From the NCBI GenBank assembly GCA_964371075.1, contig CAYJKN010000005.1:186001-250000 (forward strand): a stretch of DNA of 64,000 nucleotides, given 5' to 3'. How positions within the stretch are numbered: position 1 is the first letter of the stretch; each line of letters starts with the position of its first letter. A program made the translations under genes and the position numbers. The notes beneath the pieces were generated by a model. The model saw only the letters and a list, made by a program, of their open reading frames with translations. It was not told the DNA's origin and did not search any database. Positions 17,247 to 25,514 of the stretch are shown here, one piece after another. The DNA is from UTCHB3 sp964371075. Lineage in GTDB: Bacteria > Bacteroidota > Ignavibacteria > Ignavibacteriales > Ignavibacteriaceae.

Positions 17247-17637
17247 ATTCATTATTTCCCGGAAATCCCTCGGGTATTTTAAAATAAATATATATATTAA
17301 ATCTTATTAATATAATTTTATGCGCCTTCAGGGTGAAGACTTTCCGAGAGTTTGCCGATGGTCTTGTAACTGTTTTTAGATATTCCGTATTTCGGATTTT
17401 ACTTAAAAAGTTATTAATCAAATTGTGAGTTTAGGTGAAAACATAACAGACATAACACCGGAATTTGTGGTTGTTCATTAATGTGTCTTTAATACAAATT
17501 TACTTAATCGGGATGATTCCTCCATGATGATATCCATCAGGTACATGAATCCATCCGGGATAAATTCAAAAGGCAAATAGGCCTTATAGCTCGGTGCAAA
17601 ATCGAAGCACCAAATGAAGTAATGTTTGGAGATCTAT
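17247..17637. other. Intergenic region, no gene seen
   Basis: A spacer of 391 bases. The left part (about 17280-17325) is very AT-rich and could hold a promoter. No hairpin terminator, repeat family or coding frame could be supported. Confidence 0.5.
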
Positions 17638-19317
17638 ATGAACTCAAAATACTGGTTCCATGTCTTAATATTAATCGTCCCCGTTTTAGTTTTGACGGGA
17701 TGTAAATCTGATTCACCAAACGGACCGGTAATTAACCCGACCCTCTTAAATTCCAACATCACGATATCGAAAGATATTGCTGATCCTCCAGTTAACAATT
17801 CAGTTGAAACAATAGAATTAACCTTCAGTGAAGTGCTTGATACTGCCGGGTTAACTTCCGTTGTAAAAGTGTATAAAATTGACTCAACAGGTAATCCGGT
17901 TAATCTTCCTGTATATGTTGGTTTAGACCAAATGAACAAGGCGGTTTTAACCATAAAAGCAAAACCGGTTCAAAAATTTGCCGATGGTATGCAATATAAA
18001 ATTGAGATAAATGGTGCGCTCAAGACAAAATCGGGAATTACTCTCGGGAGCACTTATACCGGTTATTTCGCGACAAATCGCACATTCTCTTTCCTTGGTG
18101 ACCCGACTCTTAACTCGTTAAGAACACAAATTGTTGTGATTAGCGATATTCATCTCGGAATGGATAACAGTTTCGCCGAATGTAACGCCAACCGTGCCGC
18201 CCTTGTCAGCTTCCTGACGAAAATAAAAAACTCACCAAATGTGAAGGAACTTGTTATTGCGGGTGACTTAATCGATCAGTGGTTTGTTCCGATGGAATAT
18301 CAGGCACCGACATCTGAAGCGGCTTTTGTGGATGCAATTGCAGCCAACAATCAGGCTATAATTGATGTTTTAAAAGCAATAATATCAGAGCGACTGATCA
18401 AAGTTACTTATGCTCCCGGTAACCATGATATTTTGGTAACTGCAGCAGATATGGAGAGAATTTTACCCGGAATCAACCAGGCTCGCGGTTCGGTTCAAGG
18501 TATCGGCGAGTACAAAACGGGACTAAAAAATGAAATTATTGTTGAACACGGACACAAATACAACCTCTTCGTTGCGCCTGATCCAATCTCAAACAGAAAC
18601 ATAACCGGGAACAACACTTCAATTCTCCCTCCCGGTTACTTTTTTACGCGAATTGCAACATCTTCAGTAGTTCAGGGGAAACCGGTGTCACCAAACATCT
18701 GGCCTGAAATAACCTATGACAAGAATGATCCGATGCAGGAACTACTCTATCTCTATTACCAAACCTGGAAGGCGATCCTTGTTTCTCTGCCAATCAAACA
18801 GAAATTTTCAGATAAAGTTATGACCACAAATCTTGATGGATTTACTGCAAATTATTCGGTTAATGATATCCTGCCCCAGGTTAATCCAACAACAGGTAAA
18901 CTTGAAGTGGTGTTGTTCGACAATATGCTGGCAACATGGGATCAAAGACAGACTATGAATGGTGTTAAAGTAAAAACCCCTGTTAAAGATGCCATAATTC
19001 TGGCAAACGATAGTCACTTGACAGATAATCAGTCAAAATATCAATACTTTGACACAGACCCGTCGATAAAGATTGTCATTTTTGGGCATACTCACGAAGC
19101 ACGAATTTTACAGTATAAAAATCTTGAGGGTAAAAAGACCATCTACGCCAACTCGGGGACCTGGATCGATCATTCGCTTGCACATCCCGGGATGATTTTC
19201 ACCGTTGTTAATGAAGCCGGTGCCGGTTCTCCACTGAGCTTCGTGAACAATTATCAATATTCAGCAAATGGCAGCGTTACCCAATGGGAAACTGCTCAAG
19301 CAATCACTAATTATTAA
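17638..19317 (+). CDS. Metallophosphoesterase lipoprotein with Ig-like domain
   Basis: A 559-residue protein. The start at 17638 has GGAGA five bases upstream. A type II signal peptide (LVLTGC, Cys 22) predicts a lipoprotein. Residues about 40-145 form an Ig-like (Big_5) domain with VETIELTFSEVLD. The calcineurin-like phosphoesterase domain follows, with all metal-site motifs: DIHLG (about 169), GDLID (about 208), GNHD (about 260), HGHKYN (about 303) and GHTHE (about 482). It should hydrolyse phosphoesters in the periplasm or at the surface, perhaps for phosphate scavenging. A close paralogue follows 38 bases downstream, so the pair is a tandem duplication and probably one operon. Confidence 0.85.
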   Translation: MNSKYWFHVLILIVPVLVLTGCKSDSPNGPVINPTLLNSNITISKDIADPPVNNSVETIELTFSEVLDTAGLTSVVKVYKIDSTGNPVNLPVYVGLDQMNKAVLTIKAKPVQKFADGMQYKIEINGALKTKSGITLGSTYTGYFATNRTFSFLGDPTLNSLRTQIVVISDIHLGMDNSFAECNANRAALVSFLTKIKNSPNVKELVIAGDLIDQWFVPMEYQAPTSEAAFVDAIAANNQAIIDVLKAIISERLIKVTYAPGNHDILVTAADMERILPGINQARGSVQGIGEYKTGLKNEIIVEHGHKYNLFVAPDPISNRNITGNNTSILPPGYFFTRIATSSVVQGKPVSPNIWPEITYDKNDPMQELLYLYYQTWKAILVSLPIKQKFSDKVMTTNLDGFTANYSVNDILPQVNPTTGKLEVVLFDNMLATWDQRQTMNGVKVKTPVKDAIILANDSHLTDNQSKYQYFDTDPSIKIVIFGHTHEARILQYKNLEGKKTIYANSGTWIDHSLAHPGMIFTVVNEAGAGSPLSFVNNYQYSANGSVTQWETAQAITNY

Positions 19318-19355
19318 AGAATTAAGCTATAGAATAAATTATTGGAGAATATATT

Positions 19356-21023
19356 ATGAAAAACCAACTTACATATTTGCTCATCCTGGTCGCTTTATCA
19401 GGTATGATTACAACATCCTTCTCCCTCAATCTCCCCGGTGAGCCAAACAAGACGCTCACAATAGTAAAATCCAATTTGGAAATGTCGGAAAACATCTCCA
19501 ACCCGCCGGTGAATAATTCAGTTGAAGTGGTGCAACTTACTTTCAGCGAAGCACTCGATAAAACAACCCTTCAGGGAAGTGTAAAACTTTTCCGGATAGA
19601 TGTTAATGGGATAGCATCAGAGGTGCCATGTTATCTTAGAATCGATTATTACAATCCCGCAATTTTGGCCATAAACACCAAACCTGTACAAAAATTTGCA
19701 GATGGTGTTGAGTACAAAGTTGAAATCAGTGGAAATCTGAAATCAAAATCAGGTGCAACCATGGGTGGAGGATCCTCACTCTACTTCGCAACTAATGTTA
19801 CACCAGGTTTTTCAACCATAGTAAATTCTGAGGTGAAACGGAACAAAATAATCGTGATAAGCGATATTCACCTTGGCATGGATAGCAAATTTGCAGAAAT
19901 CAACAAAAATTTTAATAATCTTGTTGATCTTCTAACCAAAGTAAGAACTGCCCCCGATATAAAAGAACTTGTAATAGGTGGCGACCTCATGGATCAATGG
20001 TTTGTTCCCATGAACTACAAAACCCCCGCTGATGAAGCCGCATTTGTGGATGCAATCGCCGCAAATAACAAACCTTTTGTTGATGCCATTGTTGCCATAA
20101 TCAAAGATGGAAAAATAAAGGTTACCTATGCACCGGGAAATCATGACATCACAGTTACCGAAGCAGATATAGCCAGGGTTTTCCCGGGTATCAATCAGGC
20201 CCGTGGATCGGTTCAAGGACTTGGTGAATATGTAACAGGTGATAAAAACTCCATTGTAATTGAACATGGGCACAAATACAATTTCTTCTGTGCACCTGAT
20301 CCCGTATCGATCAAAAACACTACCGGGAAACCAAATTCAATAATGCCTCCCGGATACTTTTTTACCCGTATCGCAACATCTTCGATTGTTCAGGGCAAAC
20401 CTAAAACCGAGAATACGTTCCCTCTTTACGAGATCGACAAAAATGATCCCAATCAATTGCTTCTCAATTATTATTATATGTGCTGGAAAGGCATCCTGGA
20501 GACCCTGCCCGTAAAAGAAAAATTCTCTGAGAAGGTAATCGTCACAAACATAGATGGTCTGAACGACACCTATTCAATGAGTGATGTAATTCCACAATAC
20601 AATGCCTCAACCAAAAAATTCTCCGTAAAACTTTACGATGGACTCGTTTCAACTTGGGAAAAACGCCAGGAAATAAACGGAGTTACAGCAAAAATTCCTG
20701 CTGCTGATGCAATTCTTGGTGCAAATGATGATGATCTTACAGATTTGCAGTCGAAATATCAATATTTCGATACCGATCCCACAAAGAGAATAGTCATTTT
20801 TGGACACACACATAAAGCAAAAGTTGTGCCATTTGAGAATCTGAAGGGACAAAAAACTGTCTATGCCAATTCCGGCACCTGGATTGACCATTCTCTGAAC
20901 TATCCTAACAGTACTTTTGTTGTTATAACAGAAGGTGGTAAAGATTCACCTCTTACATTTGTGATCTCTACCAGTATTCCGGAAACGGAAATGTTACCCA
21001 GTGGGGAACTGCTCAGGCAATAA
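19356..21023 (+). CDS. Metallophosphoesterase with Ig-like domain, paralogue of upstream gene
   Basis: A 555-residue paralogue of the gene just upstream, same layout: signal peptide, Ig-like domain (VEVVQLTFSEALD), then the phosphoesterase with DIHLG (about 169), GDLMD, GNHD, HGHKYN and GHTHK. Unlike its neighbour it has no lipobox Cys (LNLPGEPNK after the hydrophobic stretch), so it is probably soluble in the periplasm or secreted. Its last 290 coding bases and terminator are duplicated at 26218-26560. It ends in a strong hairpin at 21041-21070. The two copies may have divided roles between anchored and free enzyme. Confidence 0.85.
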   Translation: MKNQLTYLLILVALSGMITTSFSLNLPGEPNKTLTIVKSNLEMSENISNPPVNNSVEVVQLTFSEALDKTTLQGSVKLFRIDVNGIASEVPCYLRIDYYNPAILAINTKPVQKFADGVEYKVEISGNLKSKSGATMGGGSSLYFATNVTPGFSTIVNSEVKRNKIIVISDIHLGMDSKFAEINKNFNNLVDLLTKVRTAPDIKELVIGGDLMDQWFVPMNYKTPADEAAFVDAIAANNKPFVDAIVAIIKDGKIKVTYAPGNHDITVTEADIARVFPGINQARGSVQGLGEYVTGDKNSIVIEHGHKYNFFCAPDPVSIKNTTGKPNSIMPPGYFFTRIATSSIVQGKPKTENTFPLYEIDKNDPNQLLLNYYYMCWKGILETLPVKEKFSEKVIVTNIDGLNDTYSMSDVIPQYNASTKKFSVKLYDGLVSTWEKRQEINGVTAKIPAADAILGANDDDLTDLQSKYQYFDTDPTKRIVIFGHTHKAKVVPFENLKGQKTVYANSGTWIDHSLNYPNSTFVVITEGGKDSPLTFVISTSIPETEMLPSGELLRQ

Positions 21024-21070
21024 CCCACTAAATATTTTTTTCAGGCAGATGCTTAAAAGTGTCTGCCTGA
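20730..21070 (+). repeat. Direct repeat, left copy (metallophosphoesterase 3' end plus terminator)
   Basis: About 340 bases nearly identical to 26218-26560. They comprise the last part of the second metallophosphoesterase gene and its terminator. The two copies bracket the RiPP cluster and the redox genes, about 5.49 kb apart. Confidence 0.9.
21041..21070 (+). terminator. Hairpin terminator of the metallophosphoesterase pair
   Basis: TCAGGCAGA and TCTGCCTGA form a perfect nine-base stem around a loop of about twelve bases, preceded by a T run. It is repeated at 26531-26560. Confidence 0.7.
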
Positions 21071-21229
21071 ATTATTCTCTCTTAATTACCCGATCAACCT
21101 GTTTTCCCCACCTTTACAATACGATATTCTCATCACGTCTGATTACTTATATTTCTGTTGAATCAATTTTGTTGATTTGTTGCATTTCTCCGTTCATACT
21201 TCATCTCTTTGGAATAAATTAATATTTTT

Positions 21230-21259
21230 TGTCAGGAATTACGGACTTCAAGGACTATT
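21230..21259 (+). promoter_or_regulatory. Putative ECF sigma promoter P1 (upstream of doxX-type gene)
   Basis: TGTCAGG (21230-21236), exactly 16 bases, then GACTATT (21253-21259); the ATG of the DoxX-type gene is 20 bases further on. The two boxes and the spacing recur at P2 and P3 in this cluster, and the cluster encodes its own ECF sigma factor. Confidence 0.75.
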
Positions 21260-21278
21260 CCATTAAAAAGGAATAAAC

Positions 21279-21734
21279 ATGAACTTAATTCAAATTTATG
21301 AAAGAGCTGTTTCACTTCTTCAAAAAGGTTCAGATATACAACTTTTAATAATCAGGTTAATTCTCGCCTACGGGTTTTTAAATCCTGCACTAATGAAGTT
21401 GAAAGATATAAACGGGATTGGTGACTGGTTCGGAAGTATCGGGATTCCAGTCCCGCATCTTAACGCATATCTCGCCACTTTCACAGAAGCCGGAGGAGTT
21501 ATTCTGCTGGCACTCGGATTATCAACGAGGTTATTTTCGATTCCCCTTATCATTACAATGATTGTGGCCATTCTATCAGTTCATTTAAGTAACGGTTTTG
21601 AGGCAGGAAATAACGGATTCGAAATCCCTTTGTATTATATCATAATGTTATTGATACTTATTGTTTTTGGCCCCGGAAGATTCAGTCTCGACCATGTTAT
21701 TAAGAACTATCTAAATTCAAAAAAAGAAAAGTAG
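21279..21734 (+). CDS. DoxX-family membrane protein of RiPP cluster (HvfD/BufD-like)
   Basis: A 151-residue protein with four membrane helices and the DoxX pattern (IIRLILAYGFLNPALMKLKD near the N-terminus, TEAGGVILLALGLSTRL in the middle). DoxX-type proteins accompany DUF692 and DUF2063 genes in oxazolin and bufferin clusters, where the precursor is exported and binds copper. Here it has its own ECF-type promoter 20 bases upstream and a clear AAGGA ribosome-binding site. Its role in such clusters is not settled; redox partner or membrane step of maturation are possibilities. It could also be a generic DoxX protein, but the promoter shared with the precursor argues for a joint role. Confidence 0.85.
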   Translation: MNLIQIYERAVSLLQKGSDIQLLIIRLILAYGFLNPALMKLKDINGIGDWFGSIGIPVPHLNAYLATFTEAGGVILLALGLSTRLFSIPLIITMIVAILSVHLSNGFEAGNNGFEIPLYYIIMLLILIVFGPGRFSLDHVIKNYLNSKKEK

Positions 21735-21741
21735 AAAAAGT

Positions 21742-21771
21742 TGTCAGGAATTAAAAAGCCCAACGACTAAT
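21742..21771 (+). promoter_or_regulatory. Putative ECF sigma promoter P2 (upstream of RiPP precursor)
   Basis: TGTCAGG (21742-21748), 16 bases, GACTAAT (21765-21771). It gives a leader of roughly 50 bases before the precursor ATG at 21829. Bases shared with P1 extend past the -35 box (AATTA). Confidence 0.8.
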
Positions 21772-21828
21772 GTAACAAACAGCAAAATTCAAAACAATCA
21801 TCACCAAACACTCATAAAGGAGTACACA

Positions 21829-22182
21829 ATGTCAAAAAACAAAAAATCAACAGGTTCACTCTTATCCGCCGGTACACTCGCTCTTGGCGCTTTGTTATCA
21901 CTTGGATCCAGCACAGGTCATGCATCTGACATCTTTTCATTCAAAGATCTTGGTTCAGGGGAGAGACTCAGAAACGAAATCTCCGGTAACTTCTCATCTT
22001 ATGAACTGAAATGTGGAAACAAAGACGAAAATAAGAATAAGAAGGACAAGAAGGGTAATAAGGACAAAAACAACAAGTCCGCAAAAGATTCAACAGCCTC
22101 CAAAGATTCATCCAAGAGCAAGACTTCAGAAGGTAAATGTGGTGAAGGTAAGTGCGGCGAAGGCAAATGCGGATCTAAATAA
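21829..22182 (+). CDS. hvfA: RiPP metallophore precursor with three EGKCG repeats (oxazolin/bufferin type)
   Basis: A 117-residue precursor. Residues 1-32 form a Sec-type signal peptide ending TGHA. Residues 33-60 are a short acidic segment, followed by ELKCG (59-63), then a Lys/Asp/Asn/Ser-rich linker. The C-terminus holds three perfect tandem EGKCG units (101-105, 106-110, 111-115) and ends SK. EGKCG is the motif whose Cys is turned into an oxazolone/thiooxazole-type group by DUF692 (MNIO) enzymes in Haemophilus HvfA and Caulobacter bufferins, giving copper binding. The next two genes are the matching enzyme and partner. The product is therefore predicted to be a secreted copper chelator. 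Chemistry and metal are inferred from those families. Promoter P2 lies 58 bases upstream of its ATG. Confidence 0.85.
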   Translation: MSKNKKSTGSLLSAGTLALGALLSLGSSTGHASDIFSFKDLGSGERLRNEISGNFSSYELKCGNKDENKNKKDKKGNKDKNNKSAKDSTASKDSSKSKTSEGKCGEGKCGEGKCGSK

Positions 22183-22211
22183 TCTGTTTTTTATCTAAAT
22201 TTCATTTTGGG

Positions 22212-22229
22212 GGGCAACACTGTTTGCCC
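22212..22229 (+). promoter_or_regulatory. Hairpin between precursor and maturase genes
   Basis: GGGCAA and TTGCCC pair across a six-base loop in the 73-base gap. No long T run follows. It could be an mRNA 3' stabiliser or weak attenuator that keeps precursor mRNA above that of the enzymes, as is common in RiPP operons. Confidence 0.45.
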
Positions 22230-22255
22230 TCTGTTAATTTAAAGAAAGTAACATA

Positions 22256-23101
22256 ATGGCGAGGTTATTAAAACATGCCGGGCTTGGATTGCGGAAAGAA
22301 TTTGCTCAAGAATTTTTAATTAGAGAGATGATAAAGCCTGCGTTCCTGGAACTTGCTCCAGAAAATTGGGTGGGAATAGGCGGGTACTGGAAAAAAATAT
22401 TAAAAGAAGTATCTGAAAAGTTCCCAATTTATACACATGGTCTTTCTCTATCTATTGGTTCTCCTGATCCGCTTGATATCGATTTTCTGACCAGGCTGAA
22501 AAGTTTTTTGGCAGAATATAATATCCGGATTTACTCGGAACATCTTAGCTATTCAAAGTGTGACAACGCCCATCTATTCGATTTGTTACCCATTCCCTTT
22601 AGATATGACGCAGTAAAACATATCGCCGAAAGGATCCGTTTTGTTCAGAATTTTCTTGAGCGAAAGATCGCCATGGAAATAGTTTCATACTATACTCCCG
22701 TTGCTGCTGAAATGACCGAACTCGAATTCTTGAATTCCGTCATTACAGAAGCAGATTGTGATTTACTCCTCGATGTAAATAATATATATGTGAATTCTTT
22801 TAACCACCGATTTGATCCCCGTGAATTTATTGATCAACTCCCTTTGGATAAAGTAAAATATATTCACATGGCTGGGCATGAGAAAGTAAGTGAAGACTTG
22901 ATTATTGATACACACGGACAACCTATAATAGACCCTGTCTATGAGTTATTCAAATACACAATCTCAAAACTACCTGAGCAGGTTCCGGTTCTTCTTGAGA
23001 GAGATTTTAACATACCCGAACTGGATGAACTAAAAGTTGAACTCGAAATTCTCGAAAACATTGTAGAGGAGGCAACAGTTTGTTATGAACAGACTTACTG
23101 A
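22256..23101 (+). CDS. hvfB: DUF692/MNIO multinuclear iron oxidase, RiPP maturase
   Basis: A 281-residue TIM-barrel protein of the DUF692 (MNIO) family, which uses two or three iron ions and oxygen to modify Cys residues in RiPP precursors (MbnB, TglH, HvfB, bufferin maturases). Family motifs are present in order: LAPENW (about 33-38), THGLSLSIGS (about 61-70), YSEHLSY, LLLDVNNIYVNS (about 175-186), HMAGHE (about 204-209), DTHG and VLLERD; the His, Glu and Asp in these supply the iron ligands. The length is normal. It overlaps the partner gene by 17 bases. Its substrate is almost certainly the EGKCG precursor just upstream. Confidence 0.9.
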   Translation: MARLLKHAGLGLRKEFAQEFLIREMIKPAFLELAPENWVGIGGYWKKILKEVSEKFPIYTHGLSLSIGSPDPLDIDFLTRLKSFLAEYNIRIYSEHLSYSKCDNAHLFDLLPIPFRYDAVKHIAERIRFVQNFLERKIAMEIVSYYTPVAAEMTELEFLNSVITEADCDLLLDVNNIYVNSFNHRFDPREFIDQLPLDKVKYIHMAGHEKVSEDLIIDTHGQPIIDPVYELFKYTISKLPEQVPVLLERDFNIPELDELKVELEILENIVEEATVCYEQTY

Positions 23102-23828
23102 AACCACATACAGAGCACAAAGCAGTTTTGCTAATTTTTGCAGAAACGAAGAGCCGGTCGTTATTGAGGGGGTCATTGAATCGCGTCTGCTGAAATACCG
23201 AAGGATGATAATTAATACTGTTGAGGATACACTGAAAACTGCCTTCCCTGTTACTGAAAGATTTCTTTCTGAAATTGAATGGCACGATCTGGTTTATAAA
23301 TTCTTCAGTGAACACCGTTGTTCCAGCTGGCAGGTTTGGCGTCTTCCGGAAGAGTTCCTCACCTGGTTCCAGTCGCTCGAGACTCCTATAAAATTGAATT
23401 ATCCTTTTCTTGAAGATCTGCTTGAAATCGAATGGATTGAAATCGAAATTTTTATGATGGAAGACAAGATTTTTGCCGACAGCTTCTCTTCAGGATTGGA
23501 TGCCGATTCCATGGTCAGGATCACACCTGAATTCAAGATACTCCCATTGGAATATCCGGTTCATCTTAAACCTCCGGGCGAAATTATACCTTCAGAGAAG
23601 GGGAATTATTTTGTGCTCGTTTTTAGAGTCCCGGAAGATGGAAGTGTTCAGTTTATTGACTTGTCTCCACTTTGGGTCTATCTTGTTGAAGAAATATCAA
23701 ATAACAACAGAAGTGTGATTGAAATTATTAATATGACGGCTAATGTGACAGGATATGCCTCAAGCGACATTAGTGAAAAAGTAATGGAATTCCTGGGCTT
23801 CCTGAAAAAGAAAAAATTTGTGATATAA
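23085..23828 (+). CDS. hvfC: DUF2063-type RiPP recognition partner protein
   Basis: A 247-residue protein overlapping the DUF692 gene by 17 bases. The N-terminal 100 residues follow the DUF2063 pattern (helices with LLKYRRMIINTVEDTLKTAFP, then FSEHRCSSWQVWRLPEEF). The C-terminal half is a beta/winged-helix domain ending KKKKFVI. In methanobactin, TglI and HvfC/BufC systems, the partner binds the precursor and presents it to the iron oxidase. The start is ATG 23085 with AGGAGG upstream. It is followed by the ECF sigma gene 51 bases on, apparently in the same transcript. Confidence 0.85.
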   Translation: MNRLTETTYRAQSSFANFCRNEEPVVIEGVIESRLLKYRRMIINTVEDTLKTAFPVTERFLSEIEWHDLVYKFFSEHRCSSWQVWRLPEEFLTWFQSLETPIKLNYPFLEDLLEIEWIEIEIFMMEDKIFADSFSSGLDADSMVRITPEFKILPLEYPVHLKPPGEIIPSEKGNYFVLVFRVPEDGSVQFIDLSPLWVYLVEEISNNNRSVIEIINMTANVTGYASSDISEKVMEFLGFLKKKKFVI

Positions 23829-23879
23829 TCAGCGGTTTTTATATCTTAAGAAGCAATAAATAATAAATATTGAGATCGA

Positions 23880-24449
23880 ATGCAAAACGATGATCCTCTC
23901 GTATCCCTTGTTAAGAATTTTACTAAACCTCTCTTGTCGTGGGCTGTTATGAAAGTTTCAGACAAGTCTGATGCAGAGGATCTAGTCCAGGATACATTCC
24001 TCGTTGCCGCGGAAAAGTATGAAAAGTTTCGAAATGAGAGTTCCCCTAAAACCTGGCTCTTCAGCATTTTGAATAGAAAAATAGCTGACTATTACAGAAA
24101 AAAAGCCCAATTTACGAAAGTTAATATTCATAGTGAAGATGACGATGATGAATATTTCGACAATAAAGGACATTGGATCCCAGGAGCAATGGGCCATAGC
24201 TGGAGTGAAGATCAGGAAAATTTAATGGACAATCTCCCGTTTGTCTCAGTTTTTAATACTTGTCTCGAAGCTTTACCTGTTGAATGGAAAATTTGTGTAA
24301 CACTTAAATATTTGGAAGAAAAAGACGCTGTTCTGATCTGTCAAGAACTGAGTATTTCCAACACAAACTATTGGCAGATTATACGCCGGGCGAAATTGAA
24401 ATTGCGCGATTGCCTGCAAAACCATTGGTTTACTAAAAACAGAAATTAA
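23880..24449 (+). CDS. ECF-type RNA polymerase sigma factor
   Basis: A 189-residue sigma-70 family ECF factor. Region 2 is seen at about 20-80 (SDAEDLVQDTFLVAAEKYEKF, then SPKTWLFSILNRKIADYYRKK). Region 4 lies at about 125-185 (LPVEWKICVTLKYLEEKDAV, ELSISNTNYWQIIRRAKLKL). An acidic loop with SEDDDDEYFD links them. It is followed after one base by a zinc-binding anti-sigma gene. Four matching promoter candidates lie within 5.5 kb, so it probably controls this cluster and itself. Related clusters in other bacteria are also under ECF control with zinc-finger anti-sigmas. Confidence 0.9.
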   Translation: MQNDDPLVSLVKNFTKPLLSWAVMKVSDKSDAEDLVQDTFLVAAEKYEKFRNESSPKTWLFSILNRKIADYYRKKAQFTKVNIHSEDDDDEYFDNKGHWIPGAMGHSWSEDQENLMDNLPFVSVFNTCLEALPVEWKICVTLKYLEEKDAVLICQELSISNTNYWQIIRRAKLKLRDCLQNHWFTKNRN

Positions 24450-24450
24450 C

Positions 24451-24705
24451 ATGATACCAAAATTGATGATCTCTTGCAAAAAAGCAACCGAACTAACAGA
24501 AAAACACATTCACTTCAATCTTTCACTTTCTGAAACAATTCAGTGGCGGCTGCATACCGCAGTCTGCTCAGCCTGTAAATCATATAAAAAGCAAAGTTTG
24601 TTCCTGGAAGATGCGATAAAAAAGTCGATAAACCAGCCTAAAGAGGTCGTTCAGGTTTCTGATCAGGAAGCTGAAAAACTGATAAAAAAAATCCTTGAAA
24701 AATAA
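24451..24705 (+). CDS. Zinc-binding anti-sigma factor (ZAS-like)
   Basis: An 84-residue soluble protein starting one base after the sigma stop. It begins MIPKLMISCKKATELTEKH and contains the HxxxCxxC motif (H-TAV-C-SA-C), with an earlier Cys and His, typical of the ZAS anti-sigma domain. There is no membrane helix, so it would sense in the cytoplasm, as redox- or metal-sensitive soluble anti-sigmas do. Loss of zinc or oxidation of the Cys pair would free the sigma factor. Copper could plausibly be the trigger, given the neighbouring metallophore, but that is inference. Confidence 0.8.
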   Translation: MIPKLMISCKKATELTEKHIHFNLSLSETIQWRLHTAVCSACKSYKKQSLFLEDAIKKSINQPKEVVQVSDQEAEKLIKKILEK

Positions 24706-24707
24706 TC

Positions 24708-24737
24708 TGTCAGGTTCCCACCCATTCCTCGACTAAT
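24708..24737 (+). promoter_or_regulatory. Putative ECF sigma promoter P3 (upstream of DUF6789-type gene)
   Basis: TGTCAGG (24708-24714), 16 bases, GACTAAT (24731-24737), 46 bases before the ATG at 24783. The boxes are identical to P2, while the 16-base spacer is unrelated, so only the two boxes are conserved. Confidence 0.8.
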
Positions 24738-24782
24738 AAGATATAACAAATTATTAATCATTTATCTTCGAGGAATCACCTT

Positions 24783-25205
24783 ATGAACTCTTCAATTCAA
24801 AAAACAGTCTTCGCCGGCATAGCCGGAACCATAATAATGACAATGGTAATGTTCATAGCTCCATTGATGGGTCTCCCTAAAATGAATGCTGCTGAAATGC
24901 TCTCTTCAATGATGGGGCTTCCCATAGCTGCCGGTTGGATGATGCATTTTATGATCGGAATTGTCTTTGCGTTTTCTTACAGCTTTATTTACACCAAGTT
25001 CGTTAAAAAAGGATATGCTCTGTTAAATGGTATGATCTTTGGCGTTGCAGTTTTTGTCTTTGCCCAAATGATGATGTTAGTTATGGGAGCTATTATGGGA
25101 TCAGCACCGAAACCCGAAGGCGGAATGTTATTAAACATAGTTGGAAGTCTTATTGGACATATTATGTATGGCATTCCGGTCGTTATGATCGCAAAAAAAG
25201 GATAA
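24783..25205 (+). CDS. DUF6789-like four-helix membrane protein
   Basis: A 140-residue membrane protein with about four helices and many Met residues (26 Met, including MHFM, AQMMMLVMGAIMG). The pattern FAGIAGTIIMTMVMFIAP then LMGLPKMNAAEML resembles the DUF6789 group of uncharacterised membrane proteins. Met clusters in membrane helices can bind copper(I), which would suit the cluster, but no specific site can be claimed. It starts a unit with the glutaredoxin and DUF2652 genes under promoter P3. A diverged second copy lies at 26725. Confidence 0.7.
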   Translation: MNSSIQKTVFAGIAGTIIMTMVMFIAPLMGLPKMNAAEMLSSMMGLPIAAGWMMHFMIGIVFAFSYSFIYTKFVKKGYALLNGMIFGVAVFVFAQMMMLVMGAIMGSAPKPEGGMLLNIVGSLIGHIMYGIPVVMIAKKG

Positions 25206-25215
25206 AGGAATTTAG

Positions 25216-25494
25216 ATGCCCAAGATAGAAGTTTATTCAACAACATGGTGTGGCGATTGCCGAAATCTCAAAAGACAGCTTGATGCTACAAATGTGGAGT
25301 ACGAGGAAATTGACATAGACAGCAATAATGATGCTGCTCTTAAGGTAATCGATTGGTCCGGTGGGAGAAGAGTAATCCCAACCGTGAGAATCTCCGCAGA
25401 AAGTGGGGGGAAAATAGTCATTCTCCACAATCCGAAATTTTTTGAATTATGGGATGAATTCCAAAATTTGAATGAATTGGAAAAAGCGGTTTAG
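25216..25494 (+). CDS. Glutaredoxin/mycoredoxin-like protein
   Basis: A 92-residue thioredoxin-fold protein with the active-site motif TWCGDC (about 10-15) and the cis-Pro loop RRVIPTVRI (about 51-59), matching small glutaredoxins of the NrdH/mycoredoxin type. It would reduce disulfides or mixed thiols in the cytoplasm. It starts 10 bases after the membrane protein gene and is followed 20 bases on by the DUF2652 gene, so the three are one unit. In the metallophore context it may keep precursor Cys or the anti-sigma Cys reduced. A decayed copy of its 5' end remains at 27165. Confidence 0.85.
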   Translation: MPKIEVYSTTWCGDCRNLKRQLDATNVEYEEIDIDSNNDAALKVIDWSGGRRVIPTVRISAESGGKIVILHNPKFFELWDEFQNLNELEKAV

Positions 25495-25514
25495 AAATAG
25501 TTAAGGTAGATAAA

